Below the pieces are notes generated by a model. That model made no database searches. It was not told the origin of the DNA and was given only the letters and a program-made list of their open reading frames with translations. A stretch of 64,000 nucleotides of DNA from Arion vulgaris (lineage: Eukaryota > Mollusca > Gastropoda > Stylommatophora > Arionidae). The position numbers and the translations under genes were made by a program. The stretch spans positions 65,738,590 to 65,802,589 of the forward strand of contig CM036759.1 of assembly GCA_020796225.1 (NCBI GenBank), read 5' to 3'. This document shows positions 1 through 10,145 of this stretch, one piece after another (the stretch's first letter is position 1; each line of letters starts with the position of its first letter).

Positions 1-133
1 CCCTCATCATCATCTTCATCATTACCATCCATCATGATCATTATCATCATCACCACCTACGTCATCATCATCATCATCCATTCTTCTCATCTGTCATTCA
101 TTATAATCATTAATAATCATAATCAATCCGGCG

Positions 134-176
<43 letters not shown>

Positions 177-200
177 ATTATCACCACCATTATCGTAATC
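1..200. repeat. (ATC)n microsatellite, imperfect
   Basis: A trinucleotide CAT/ATC tract with interruptions fills the left edge and is purest around 136-176. (TGATGA)n tails end several LINEs in this window, so this may be such a tail in minus orientation. No coding signal is seen up to about 225. Confidence 0.85.
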
Positions 201-224
201 ACCACTACATGGTTAAGAATTTGT

Positions 225-357
225 ATTGCTTTCTGTTCACACGTGCATTTTTTTCTCTCGAAGATTCCTTAGGGTTATTGCCGGAGCTACGGACTTCGTG
301 CTTTGTGTATGGCTCTCGGCAAGTGGCGTATCATTTTTGAGCAGAGGGATCAAGCCT
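225..357 (+). mobile_element. SINE-C fragment (3' body)
   Basis: This matches the body of the SINE-C family: a segment near GTTCACACGTGCATTTTT, the GGAGCTACGGA block and CTCTCGGCAAGTGGCGTA. The tRNA-like head is missing. It compares well with the fuller copies at 2263, 4688 and 24268. Confidence 0.7.
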
Positions 358-365
358 TAAGGGAA

Positions 366-407
366 GACCCACGGCGAGTACCTAACATCTAGGTCACAGA
401 GACATAC
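366..407 (-). mobile_element. SINE-B tRNA-like head fragment
   Basis: Reverse-complemented, it reads GTCTCTGTGACCTAGATG and then a GGTACTCGCC-like stretch, the A-box region of SINE-B. It is only about 40 bp long. Confidence 0.45.
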
Positions 408-540
408 TAATTTAACTGTAACATTGAAATAAAAACGTAATTTTTGCAGTTGTATCCCTTGACTAACAGAACTAACTAACCAATGGTAGGTAACTGACAT
501 AAGAACACAAATCAGGTGTTTTAGAGCCTTTGTTTTTCCT

Positions 541-966
541 TTGGCAACATATGGTTGTGAGACATGGAGCACTGACAAAGCGGCGGAGAAGATCATTAAT
601 GCCTTTGAATGCAAATCCTACAGAAGAGTACTTAGAATATCATGGACAGAGCAAAGAACAATTGCTTCTGTTCTGCAACAGCTTGATATTAAAGATAGTT
701 GGCTATTAAAGAGCATAACATCAAACAAAATTAAATATTTCGGACACATCAAACGGTATGAGTGCCTAGCGATGATAATTTTGGAGAGAATGGTGCCTGG
801 AAGAAGAATGAGAGGAAGACCTAGAAAACGATGGGTGCAAGATGTTATTGCCGATCTGAGAATAACTTCTGACGACGCCGGTCAACTTGCACAGAACAGA
901 GAGTTTTTCAGGACTGCTGTCATGGGATCCAGGTTCTGAAAGGGACAAGCAACTTGATGATGAATA
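541..966 (+). mobile_element. LINE 3' end, RTE-like endonuclease/reverse transcriptase C-terminal tail
   Basis: An open frame to 939 reads ATYGCETWSTDKAAEKIINA, SYRRVLRISWTEQRT, KIKYFGHIKRYE and GRRMRGRPRKRWVQDVI. This is the conserved region downstream of the reverse transcriptase in RTE-type non-LTR elements. It stops at TTCTGA and is followed by a TTGATGATGAAT tail, as in the other copies. The reverse transcriptase itself is absent (5' truncation). Related copies lie at 7741, 13640, 47160, 59528 and 59862. Confidence 0.85.
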
Positions 967-984
967 TGATCCCTTGACACGTGA

Positions 985-1072
985 GGCATGCCTTCTCCGA
1001 CTTCAGAGGTACAGTGGTTCTATTCTTTACTCCTCTAATTTGGGCCCCGATAACCACTCGGGGAACACATAA
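985..1072 (-). mobile_element. SINE-A fragment (subtype with TTTGGGCCCC end)
   Basis: The GTACAGTGGTTCTATTCTTT segment and the TTTGGGCCCCGATAACCACT segment match the copy at 57790-57870. It lies just outside the KIF26 exon at 1109. Confidence 0.6.
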
Positions 1073-1108
1073 ATTCAAAAGCACATATATATTTTCATGT
1101 CTACCTAC

Positions 1109-1306
1109 CCTGGGCTATATCTGAGAGAAGATCACACAAATTCTCTTCCTTGCCAGTAACTTGAACTGCTGACACCCTAACAGAGAATCTGGCTCCAGTC
1201 TTGTCCTTCTGTTCATTGATCAGCTTAAACAGCCATGCTATGGCGCAGGGCATCACACCTAAAGTACCGGGTGATTGGTCACTTCCAATCATCGTGTATG
1301 TCTTGC
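1109..1306 (-). CDS. KIF26: KIF26-like kinesin, motor exon with end of P-loop and [11 protein letters not shown] block
   Basis: This 198-nt exon starts after a pyrimidine-rich acceptor ending in ATCCAG (1307). It supplies GC to complete the split glycine and then reads [39 protein letters not shown] and [20 protein letters not shown], ending at DIAQ plus one base. The family equivalent reads [20 protein letters not shown] followed by [19 protein letters not shown], so this is unmistakably the KIF26 motor. The donor is G|GTAGGT at 1108. The intron from the previous exon is about 8.8 kb and contains three minisatellites (plus the start of the exon-derived array), several SINEs and LINE pieces. 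The next exons, which would carry the switch regions, must lie left of position 1. Confidence 0.9.
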
Positions 1307-1344
1307 CTGGATGGAAGAAAGTACTAATAGTTTAGAACATTATT

Positions 1345-1540
1345 AGAACATTATTAGAACATTGCTAGAACATTGGTAGATTGGATACAACATCAATACT
1401 GAACTTCATCAAGAAACAACAAACGATAGAAGAAAACTAGTCACGATAGAGATGAAATTATCAGTAGATCAGAGTCTGCTATAGCAAATCAGTGTTTCAT
1501 GTACAATAAGCTTAACTTGAAAGGGTCTTGCATCATAAAG
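1345..1540 (+). mobile_element. Degraded LINE scrap and unassigned intron
   Basis: A stretch containing ACTGAACTTCATCAAGAAAC recurs at 15215 and, reversed, at 8590, so it is the tail of another RTE-like LINE. The rest, up to the 33-bp array, is unassigned. Four short ACATTATTAGA-like repeats lie at 1330-1375. Confidence 0.5.
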
Positions 1541-2259
1541 TGTGCACGGCGCATTGTCATTAGTGTAGAGAGTTATAAAGTGTGCACGGCGCATTGTCAT
1601 TAGTGTAGAGAGTTATAAAGTGTGCACGGCGCATTGTCATTAGTGTAGAGAGTTATAAAGTGCACATTGTCATTAGTGTAGAGAGTTATAAAGTGCACAT
1701 TGTCATTAGTGTAGAGAGTTATAAAGTGCACATTGTCGTTAGTGTAGAGAGTTATAAAGTGCACATTGTCGTTAGTGTAGAGAGTTATAAAGTGCACATT
1801 GTCATTAGTCTAGAGAGTTATAAAGTGCACATTGTCATTAGTGTAGAGAGTTATAAAGTGCACATTGTCGTTAGTGTAGAGAGTTATAAAGTGCACATTG
1901 TCGTTAGTGTAGAGAGTTATAAAGTGCACATTGTCGTTAGTGTAGAGAGTTATAAAGTGCACATTGTCATTAGTGTAGAGAGTTATAAAGTGCACATTGT
2001 CATTAGTGTAGAGAGTTATAAAGTGCACATTGTCATTAGTGTAGATAGTTATAAAGTGCACATTGTCATTAGTGTAGAGAGTTATAAAGTGCACTTTGTC
2101 ATTAGTGTAGAGAGTTATAAAGTGCACATTGTCATTAGTGTAGAGAGTTATAAAGTGCACATTGTCATTAGTGTAGAGAGTTATAAAGTGCACATTGTCA
2201 TTAGTGTAGAGAGTTATAAAGTGCACATTGTCATTAGTGTAGAGAGAGAGTTATAAACT
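1541..2259. repeat. 33-bp minisatellite with three 40-bp leader units
   Basis: The first three units (1541-1660) are 40 bp and contain GCACGGCGCATTG. The remaining 18 or so are 33 bp (GTGCACATTGTCATTAGTG, then TAGAGAGTTATAAA). Because 33 is divisible by three, long open frames run through both strands; they encode an 11-residue repeat and are not genes. It lies in the 8.8-kb KIF26 intron. I could not identify a parent sequence. Confidence 0.95.
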
Positions 2260-2262
2260 TCC

Positions 2263-2482
2263 CTTATATGTAACCACTTGCGAAGAGATTAAATCGTGTG
2301 GTCGTGGGTTCGAATCTCGACTGCGTCGTTCAGTTCACAAATGCAGTTTCTCTAATTAACTCAAAGATTATGCTTAGGTTACAGAGTTTGTGCTCTGTGC
2401 ATTACTCTCGGGAGATGGCATACCATGTCTATGGAGAATGACGGAGCCATATTAGAGAAACCTGATGCAATGAAATCAATTT
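2263..2482 (+). mobile_element. SINE-C, tRNA-headed
   Basis: It begins with a degraded head (TGTAACCACTTGCGAAGAG) and carries a B-box-like GGGTTCGAATCTC. The family body follows (TACAGAGTTTGTGCTCTGTG, GAGATGGCATACCAT), ending at CAATGAAATCAAT. Confidence 0.75.
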
Positions 2483-2710
2483 TTCCGTTTTTAAATACTT
2501 GGACGAATTATAATATGATACACATTTTCCTCGTTTGAATGTCGGTCACACTACCAAAATTAGAAACTTTGATACCGCTGAAGTCGGAGAAGACACGCCT
2601 GCGTGGCGCGGGAATAAAGAAAGAAGGCCTTCAAGCTAACATTAGTCAGAAGACATGACAGGCGCCCTTACTATGCTAGAAATCATAGCGGGCGAGCGCA
2701 AGAAGAATAG
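2483..2710. other. Unassigned intron sequence
   Basis: I see no repeat family or exon signal here apart from a few bases shared with the flanking SINE-C copies. Confidence 0.4.
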
Positions 2711-2945
2711 CCTCTAAAACCGAAGGATTGACTTCATTGCACCGGGTTTTATCTCATATGGCTAAGCCCCTCTGCACAAAAATGGCACGCCACTTGCCGA
2801 GAGTATTGCATAAAGCACGAACTCTGTATCTCCAGCAACAACCCTAGGGATCTCTGGAAAAAAAATGCAATCGTAAGCAGAACGTCGCGGTCCGGATTCG
2901 AATTCACGACCTCCGACTCGCTAGGCAAGGGCTTATAGGAAGAAG
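2711..2945 (-). mobile_element. SINE-C, tRNA-headed
   Basis: This is the reverse orientation of SINE-C. The CCGAAGGATTGACTTCATTG end comes first, then GGCACGCCACTTGCCGAGAG, then a reversed B box (GATTCGAATTCACGACC) and the head at 2920-2945. Confidence 0.8.
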
Positions 2946-3294
2946 AAAGATTGAAGAGGTTTCATATGAAGGGCAATAACAATGCACCGATTGACACTTG
3001 TGTTTCGTGATACGGTTCTATTAGCGAATTAGATGGCATGTGCCGTATTTTACTGCTGACTGTAAAAAATAGCGCTGCGATAATAAAACACGCTGGATAA
3101 TACAATCACGGTCGAAATGAAAAACTAAATGTGGTCGAATTAATTTGTGATCACATTTTCCAGATTGAAAAGTACATAAACTGCATCCAATTAACAAATT
3201 TTACCAAACTGCCGATCGGACCACGACGTAAAAATACATATCGTTGCTGTAGATAGCAATCGGAAATTGTATCAAAATGCGATCTTGTAAGAAA
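2946..3294. other. Unassigned intron sequence
   Basis: AT-rich sequence with no recognised family. Short open frames here are shadows. Confidence 0.4.
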
Positions 3295-3560
3295 TAATCT
3301 TCTTCGAACGCTCCGTATCGACCACTTGTTAACCACTCATTGTGATTTGTATGTGATCTAAGCCTAAGAGCGATTGTACGTTGTGACAATTTTGCGCCTA
3401 CAAGTAGGCCAGGACATCCAATTTCTGCGACGCTTTTTATTTACTAGGGTAGCTTGCCGAGGCCTCTACCTTCTTCGCCTCTTACGACATGTCTTGTAGG
3501 TAGCAATGTTACTATTCTTTCCTCCCTTTGTGAGCCCCGGATACACACTGGCAAAGTAAT
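3295..3560 (-). mobile_element. SINE-A copy
   Basis: Starting from a short CTTCTTCG tail, it shows the family blocks CGACCACTTGTTAACCACTC, GCGCCTACAAGTAGGCCAGG, TTTATTTACTAGGGTAGCTT and CCTCTTACGACATGTCTTG. It ends near GTGAGCCCCGGATACAC. About 265 bp. Confidence 0.85.
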
Positions 3561-3642
3561 AAGTTTTACATGAAATATTGCTGGACGCAAGATGCGGCAG
3601 TACGGTTACTCTAATAAACAATCTTGTCGCGTACTGCGAAGG

Positions 3643-4605
3643 TGGTCCAGAACAACATGAATGAGAATAGTAGAACAAGAACTGAAAGAAATGAATCAAA
3701 GCTGGAACACAATAAAGAAGATGACCAAGAATAACGTAGATCTGTGCGCATTCGTTGCTGCCCTAAGCACCAGGGATGCCTCAGTCTGGTCAAGAATAAC
3801 GTAGATCTGTGCGCATTCGTTGCTGCCCTAAGCACCAGGGATGCCTCAGTCTGGTCAAGAATAACGTAGATCTGTGCGCATTCGTTGCTGCCCTAAGCAC
3901 CAGGGATGCCTCAGTCTGGTCAAGAATAACGTAGATCTGTGCGCATTCGTTGCTGCCCTAAGCACCAGGGATGCCTCAGTCTGGTCAAGAATAACGTAGA
4001 TCTGTGCGCATTCGTTGCTGCCCTAAGCACCAGGGATGCCTCAGTCTGGTCAAGAATAACGTAGATCTGTGCGCATTCGTTGCTGCCCTAAGCACCAGGG
4101 ATGCCTCAGTCTGGTCAAGAATAACGTAGATCTGTGCGCATTCGTTGCTGCCCTAAGCACCAGGGATGCCTCAGTCTGGCCAAGAATAACGTAGATCTGT
4201 GCGCATTCGTTGCTGCCCTAAGCACCAGGGATGCCTCAGTCTGGCCAAGAATAACGTAGATCTGTGCGCATTCGTTTGCTGCCCTAAGCACCAGGGATGC
4301 CGCAGTCTGGTCAAGAATAAAGAAGATCTGTGCGCATTCGTTTGCTGCCCTAAGCACCAGGGATGCCTCAGTCTGGCCAAGAATAACGTAGATCTGTGCG
4401 CATTCGTTGCTGCCCTAAGCACCAGGGATGCCTCAGTCTGGCCAAGAATAACGTAGATCTGTGCGCATTCGTTTGCTGCCCTAAGCACCAGGGATGCCTC
4501 AGTCTGGCCAAGAATAACGTAGATCTGTGCGCATTCGTTGCTGCCCTAAGCACCAGGGATGCCTCAGTTTGGTCAAGAATAAAGAAGATCTGTGTACTTC
4601 TGTTG
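3643..4605 (+). mobile_element. RTE-like LINE C-terminus expanded into a 65-bp minisatellite
   Basis: The leader at 3643-3735 reads R-W-S-R-T-T then EQELKEMNQSWNTIKKMTK, the end of an RTE-like protein tail. The next segment (VDLCAFVAALSTRDASVW) is then repeated about 13 times from 3727, with a period of 65 bp and occasional 66-bp units. Unit spacing was checked at 3727, 3792 and 3857. One unit carries AAGAAG in place of AACGTAG, and a degraded last unit ends near 4625. Confidence 0.85.
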
Positions 4606-4687
4606 CTGTACTTAGTGCCAGGGATGTCACATTTTATATAAATATCAGTTATCAGATTATTTTCATCATAGCTGAAGGGTTTAAAAA

Positions 4688-4932
4688 GGGTTTAAAGCCG
4701 AAGGATTGACTTCATTGCACCGGGTTTTACCCCATATGGCTCGGTCCTCTCCGCAGAAATGGCACGCCACCTGCCGAGAGTATTGCACAAAGCACAACCT
4801 CCGTAGCTTCGGCAACAATTCTAGGGGTCTCTGGAAAAAACTGCACTCGTGAAAAGAAGGCCGCGGTTCAGATTCGAACCCACGAACTTCGACTAGCAAG
4901 GCAAAGGGCTTAACCACTCAGCCACAGAGATA
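4688..4932 (-). mobile_element. SINE-C, tRNA-headed, nearly full length
   Basis: It has GCCGAAGGATTGACTTCATT at one end, GGCACGCCACCTGCCGAGAG inside, a reversed B box GATTCGAACCCACGAAC, and the head TTAACCACTCAGCCACAGAG, the reverse of CTCTGTGGCTGAGTGGTTAA. This is the best-preserved SINE-C here. Confidence 0.88.
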
Positions 4933-4939
4933 TTTTCAT

Positions 4940-5570
4940 CATAGCACGTCGGACATGTCCATAAGTGCTCCGGTTTCCGTCTCAACAAATCCAGCAGCGT
5001 CCAGTGGCCTAACACGCCATTTCGATGTTGATTAATCGGTCTCTTTGCATGTTTGATATGTTGTTCTTTACGAGCTGCACCAATATTGACACCCATCTCT
5101 CTCAATCTTGTCAGCGAATGGGACTCGTAACCCTGAAACTCCTCTGTTCGAAAAGACTCTCAGTGCGCGAAGAATGTCATGTCGGTCCATGGCAGCTCCC
5201 TCTGATACAGTAGCCATGCCAGCCAATCTAACAGCTCGTTCATTACCCTTGACTCCTGCGTGCCCAGGGACAAAAATGAAGGTGATTTCTCTGATCCCTT
5301 TCTGTACCAGTACCTCCACCCAGTTTCATCTCACCATTCCTGTTACAACTTTACAAATCATACGCATGGTGTCACTGAGTATAAAACACGAAAAAGTCAT
5401 GAGATGTCAACCACGTCGCCGCCTCTGTAACCGCCCTTACCTCCATTGTCAAACTACTTGTGGTTATCTCGTAGGCCCCACTGGCCTTGACTAATAATTT
5501 TCCTCCTGAACGTGCGAAAAAAAACTCATGCGCAGCGTTGTTGGCGAATGGCTGAACCATCGGTGTAAAT
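4940..5570 (-). pseudogene. RNase H domain of an I-type LINE, broken
   Basis: Read on the minus strand, two frames cover one RNase H domain. The N-terminal half (5560-5372) contains SGAYEITTSSLTMEVRAVTE, which holds the catalytic glutamate. The C-terminal half (5319-5068) contains FIFVPGHAGVKGNERAVRLA, the GHAG/GNE-AD motif with Asp replaced by Val. A tail near 4960 reads EHLWTCPTCYDE, the usual end of such proteins. Frameshifts separate the parts. It is a dead element end, with no upstream reverse transcriptase visible. Confidence 0.82.
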
Positions 5571-6070
5571 TACATCATGTGAAATATATATATTTGCGTG
5601 CGAGTAAGAGTGTGTGTGTGTCAGTTTCATTAATCGAAGCGATTAGTCAAAGTAAGATCGATATTGATTGATTTCTATTGGAGCGATATATCAATCGTTA
5701 TCGATGATCGATAGTGTTAAGAGATAGCGTAGAAAGAATAACACATTTTCAACATTAACCTTCTAGCACCAGCAGACTGGTTGACCGGCTGCTAGATTTT
5801 CTTCCTTCAACGGATGACATTATTGTATTCATACACTTAGTAACAAATATTAAAACTCATTTTCAATTCAGTTTTCTCACGCTTATTCCGCCTCTCACCT
5901 TTCTGTTAGCTCGTGCCACCCTCTCGCGTCTCCCAGTTTTCTTGCGCCCTCCCCCTCTGTTCCACATTTCTCACAGTTATCTCGCGCCACCCTCTCGTCT
6001 CTTCAAGTTTTCTCTCGCCCTTCCGCCTCTTCCAGTTTTAACGCTTCCCCTTCGTCTCTCGCCTCTTTGT
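5571..6070. other. Unassigned intron sequence
   Basis: It contains a short TG run at 5610, ATCGAT-rich sequence at 5655-5715 and a pyrimidine-rich stretch at 5880-6070. I recognise no family. Confidence 0.4.
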
Positions 6071-6340
6071 AGGAATTTTATTTTAAATCTATTTATAATG
6101 AATTTTGCCGGACAGCGGCGTTCCAGCCTGCTCTTTTCGATTTTGAACTGCCAATCTCTCTTTTACGTGCTAAAATTGAACACAGGACCTACGCTTTATC
6201 GTCCGTCTCCGATAGGACTAGGAACTCGATCTCACCTACACTGATATCAGAGATCTCTTAAAAAATATCCAGATGGCTTCACGAAGGAGCGAACCTGGTT
6301 ACCTGTGTCACGAGAGACGAGCACCTAACCTCTATGATTG
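6071..6340 (-). mobile_element. SINE-B copy lacking the tail
   Basis: Reversed blocks are present in order: TTTATAATGAATTTTGCCGG, TTGAACTGCCAATCTCTC, ATCGTCCGTCTCCGATAGGA, CTCGATCTCACCTACACTG, and the head GAGCACCTAACCTCTATG. The (ATCA)n end is missing. Confidence 0.85.
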
Positions 6341-6846
6341 ACATTTCCTATGGTTTTTTTCCGTTTATCCACTTCTGCCCGGCCACAAATAATCGACATT
6401 GCGAGATCTCAAGTTTGAGTTAAATAAGCGCCTAGTGGAACTCATGTCAATTACTTAATTTCCGCATTTCATTGATTACTTAAAAGGTGAAGTGAAATCC
6501 TACTGGCTAGGACAATGAGAGGTCCATTACTGTCTCTCGCAACCTGGTGGTATGTCGGATCGAACAGGCGTGCAGTTGAGAGACCCGTAGAATCCATTAA
6601 CTTTTAGCTGATAACCCGACTTGGTATCAGACCCGGAGGCATTGGAACAATTGTTTGGTAATCCGTGGAACAGATTTTACTGGAGATTAATACACCCTTT
6701 TTAGCACGCCTGGGACAGGCAAAGCAAACAGTAGTCTTTCCTGGTATATTAACTTCCGGAAACGGGCCCTTATGCGGCGCAGAGAACTTGCGCAGTGTGC
6801 ATTTCAGGCAGCACTGAATGATATGCACACATAAAATACATCTTTT
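6341..6846. other. Unassigned intron sequence
   Basis: No recognised repeat. The minus-strand frame at 6604-6828 resembles nothing I know and has no splice support. Confidence 0.4.
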
Positions 6847-7105
6847 ACTTCTTCTTTGAACGCTCCATATCGACCACTTGTTAACTACTCTGTGTGATTT
6901 GTATGTAATCTGAGTCTAAGAGCGATTGTACGTTGTGCCAGTTATGCGGCGACGAGTAGGCCGGCACATCCAATTTCTGCGATGCTTTTTATTTACTAGG
7001 GTAGCTTCCATATGTCCTACATCAATCGCCTCTTACGACATGCATTGTAGGTCGCAGTGGTACTATTCTTTGCTTTCCTGCGTGCCCCGACACCACACCG
7101 GTGAT
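6847..7105 (-). mobile_element. SINE-A copy
   Basis: CTTCTTTGAACGCTCCATAT begins the reversed tail end. The blocks CGGCGACGAGTAGGCCGGCA and CTCTTACGACATGCATTGT follow. It ends at CCCCGACACCACACCGG. Confidence 0.87.
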
Positions 7106-7740
7106 TTCAATACATACGAAGATTCATAAACTATTGGATTCTCCCAAAGGAGTTCATTTTTATTTTTCATGTTTGTTGGCCTACAGGTTCTGGTATAACA
7201 AACAACAAAATTCCTCCTTAGGTTGACAGTGTCGTGCCTTGGCTTAAAGAGGTTTTACTCTCCTATACAAAAAACCAAAAAACCCCAATGATTTCAATAA
7301 TTGTGTTTTCTTCGAAAGGAGTTCATTCTTTTAATTGATATTATTTAAGAGTGTCATCATCTTCGTGGTAGTGAGAGAAGATATACTAATCAACTTCTCA
7401 TGGGGACGGTGAGCAAGTGGACTTTGGGATGGCTGCTGCAGCGGAGGAATAAAGCACGCATGTAATTGCCATGTGTGCCATGACATCGATCGCATAACAT
7501 AACATAACATAACATACATATGTAAACACGACATGTTAATGCTTAGGTGTACTCGGTCGGCTCGGTGATTTGGATTAAGCGAAGTAATTGGATCTTCCCA
7601 GCAAGGCTCGAGAGATAACATTGTGAGGAAGGCAATTGTTGCTTTTTCTGTAACAACAAATAGCTTTAAGCGACCATGTGTTTAGGCAAGGAGTGAAGGG
7701 TGGGAGAGAGGCAAGTGCCCTTCCCCCTTTCTTTAAAAAA
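7106..7740. other. Unassigned intron sequence with a short AACAT run
   Basis: It includes a five-base AACAT run near 7495-7516. Nothing else is recognised. Confidence 0.4.
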
Positions 7741-8030
7741 TCATCATCAAGTAGCGTATACATTCCAGAACCTGGCTCCCATCATATCAGTCCTGAAAAA
7801 CTGTTCTGTGCAGGTTGACCAGGCGTCAGCTGCAGTCATTCTCAGATAGTCAATGACATCTTGCACCCATCGTCTTCTGTGTCTTCCTCTCATTCTTCTT
7901 CCAGACACCATTATCTCCAAAATTATCTTCTCTATGCACTCGAGTCGTTTGATGTGTCCGAAATATTTAATTTTCCTTGATGTTATGCTCTTTAATAACA
8001 AACTCTCTTTAATATCAAGCGAATCTTTTT
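7741..8030 (-). mobile_element. LINE 3' end, RTE-like tail
   Basis: On the minus strand it reads LLLKSITSRKIKYFGHIKRL, GRRMRGRHRRRWVQDVIDYL and a TDMMGARF ending, closely matching the copy at 541-939. A short (TGA)n tail lies at 7741-7749. The open frame also carries a lysine run from a poly(T) at 8026-8038. Confidence 0.83.
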
Positions 8031-8394
8031 TTTTTTTTAAATTCCACATAGTAAACTACCAACTACATAAAAAAAATGTATCCCACTCCTCCCTCAAAAA
8101 TTGATGTAGACGCCCATGCAAGTAGCATCACATTGGTAACAACTTTCGTTGATTCAAGCCTATATATGATATCATCAATAATTGGTCTAATATTTTATTG
8201 TTTTCTATCTATCAGTTTCGTTTCGTTTTCTATCTATCATGTTTTATATCACAGGGTTAGGATAAGGAGAGATTTCTAGAACGGGCTTTTGTGTGCGCTT
8301 CATAAATAGTGTTTTTCATCATCTTTGTTATTTCTGACGTTCACATTTTGTGTGTACGCCCTTTTGCTATGTGGCCACTGTATCGAGTAGCGTT
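8031..8394. other. Unassigned intron sequence
   Basis: Its GGTTAGGATAAGGAGAGATT segment is related to the reversed LINE end at 15905-15935, so part of it may be LINE 3' sequence. The rest is unassigned. Confidence 0.4.
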
Positions 8395-8617
8395 GCTCTG
8401 TGAGGCGCACTGTCTGTTGGTAATCTGCTTATGTAGCCAAACTATTTAATTTGTTGTGTCTTGATGAAATTCAGTACTGATGTTGTACACACTTTTTTTC
8501 TGATGTCTTCATTTCTACAACGATCTCCTCTTAATACTCACTGCATTCTGCGTAGACACTTGATCTCTGTTGTGACTATTTTTTTCCCTATCGTTTGTTG
8601 TTTCTTGATGCAATAAG
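8395..8617 (-). mobile_element. Second RTE-like LINE tail, degraded
   Basis: Reversed, it matches the copy at 15121-15300: TCAAGTGTCTACGCAGAATG, a GAAGACATCAG segment and GAATTTCATCAAGACAC. The 28-bp array at 8618 starts exactly where this ends. Confidence 0.7.
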
Positions 8618-8822
8618 TACATCAACAAACAACATAAGCAATAAGTACATCAACAATCAACATAAGCAATAAGTACATCAACAATCAACAATCAACATAA
8701 GCAATAAGTACATCAACAAACAACATAAGCAATAAGTACATCAACAATCAACAAACAACATAAGCAATAAGTACATCAACAAACAACATAAGCAATAAGT
8801 ACATCAACAAACAACATACATA
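8618..8822. repeat. 28-bp minisatellite
   Basis: Units read AATAAGTACATCAACAAACA plus ACATAAGC, seven or so, two of them extended by an extra ATCAACA. The CATCAACAAACAAC core is nearly the reverse complement of the flanking GTTTGTTGTTTCTTGATG, giving a fold-back at the left junction. Confidence 0.9.
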
Positions 8823-9160
8823 CATAAATATATATATATGTAACTTCATCCTTGAATACTTCAAAATCGAACCCGTACAACGGTTTCTAAAAACATATCA
8901 TTTCTGCTCACGGAATTATTTTCCTAACTCTTTACCTCTCGTAGGATTCCCACAATTTAATTTCCCATTTCCCTGGTGGCGTGCCGGGCATCACAGAATA
9001 TAAAAATGTAGGCACGGCGTGCGGCAAACACCAATCTCCGATTTTCACCATCATTGAAGTGAAAATTACGTAAATGTGTCTCCGTTGATTGTTGCAACTA
9101 TTCATTAGCAGGAACTTTCTTCTTTTTTTTCTACTTCTTCACCTTCTTCTTATTTTTATC

Positions 9161-9470
9161 CTTTTTCTTCTTCTTCATCATCTTCTTCCAACGCTCTATA
9201 TTTAATTCTTTTTAAACTAATCTCCTTGTTACACCACTCGTTATGGTTCGTATGTGAGCTGAGCCTAAGAGCAATTGATTGTACCTTGTGCCAGTTATGC
9301 ACCAAACATGTAGACCAACACATCCAATTTCTGCAGCGCTATTTTTTTTACTAGGGTAGCTTCAATAGGTCCCTACCTTAGTCGCCTCTTACGACATGCC
9401 TTGGAGGTCGCAATGTTACTATTCTTTGCTCTCCATGGACACCCTGGAGACATACGGGCGGTCAGGAACC
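9161..9470 (-). mobile_element. SINE-A copy with expanded (GAA)n tail
   Basis: A pyrimidine TTC-rich tail (9161-9190) precedes the family blocks GAGCCTAAGAGCAATTG, CACATCCAATTTCTGCAGC, ACTAGGGTAGCTTCAATAGG and GCCTCTTACGACATGCCTTG. Confidence 0.85.
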
Positions 9471-9514
9471 AAGAGATTAAAGATATTGGTAATGAGGAGT
9501 ACATCAATTACTGG

Positions 9515-9602
9515 GTGATCTCTGTGACCTAGAGGTTAGCTGCTGGCCTCTCATTCCAAACTTACTCGGGTATGCAGTTCACTCCCTCGTGGAGCAATCG
9601 GT
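9515..9602 (+). mobile_element. SINE-B head fragment
   Basis: ATCTCTGTGACCTAGAGGTT (A box region) and AGTTCACTCCCTCGTGGAGC (B box region) are visible. The body is absent, and SINE-D follows directly. Confidence 0.7.
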
Positions 9603-9840
9603 ATATTGTGAGTGTCTGTAGGTTAAGCGGTAGAGAGCTCAAACACAACTCAAGCGTAGCTGGTTCAAACTCCCCGGTTGGCAGCTTGGAAGCAAATATG
9701 TTCCCTCGTACATCACCGTTCAGATAGCAATGGAAAGAAAACTATGGAACGTATAAATGGTGCCTAGAAAATCAACGGCTCGTTTACCGTGGTTGATAGC
9801 GAGGTCATGTAAAAGATATGACACGATTTTCATTTAAAAA
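9603..9840 (+). mobile_element. SINE-D, tRNA-headed
   Basis: The head reads GTCTGTAGGTTAAGCGGTAG with a B-box-like TGGTTCAAACTCC. The body contains GCAGCTTGGAAGCAAAT, GTATAAATGGTGCCTAGAAA and AAAAGATATGACACGATTTT. It compares well with 25055-25300. Confidence 0.82.
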
Positions 9841-9865
9841 ACAATCTAAGAAAATAAGCAATAAA

Positions 9866-10145
9866 AAATGTAGATCATCTTACCAAATTTCGAATATCCG
9901 TAAGCAAAAACAAATGTAGATCATCTTACCTAATTTCGAATATCCGTAAGCAAAAACAAATGTGGATCATCTTACCTAATTTCGAATATCCGTAAGCAAA
10001 AACAAATGTAGATCATCTTACCTAATTTCGAATATCCGTAAGCAAAAACAAATGTAGATCATCTTACCTAATTACGAATATCCGTAAGCAAAAACAAATG
10101 TGGATCATCTTACCTAATTTCGAATATCCGTAAGCAAAAACACAC
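9866..10145. repeat. 46-bp minisatellite derived from a KIF26 exon end plus its 5' splice site
   Basis: Six units start at 9870, 9916, 9962, 10008, 10054 and 10100, exactly 46 bp apart. The last one is continuous with the genuine exon at 10114-10207. On the minus strand each unit is the final 28 exonic bases ([10 protein letters not shown] codons) followed by 18 intronic bases beginning GTAAGATGAT. Copies differ by single substitutions; the most distal has a T for A next to the splice site. Use of a distal donor would add 46n bases and reach an in-frame stop, so the proximal donor must be used for a normal motor. Confidence 0.93.

Noticed and set aside
1660..2256. Open frames of up to 198 codons in the 33-bp array
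   Set aside because: The unit is 11 codons with no stop; both strands are open. Low-complexity artefact.
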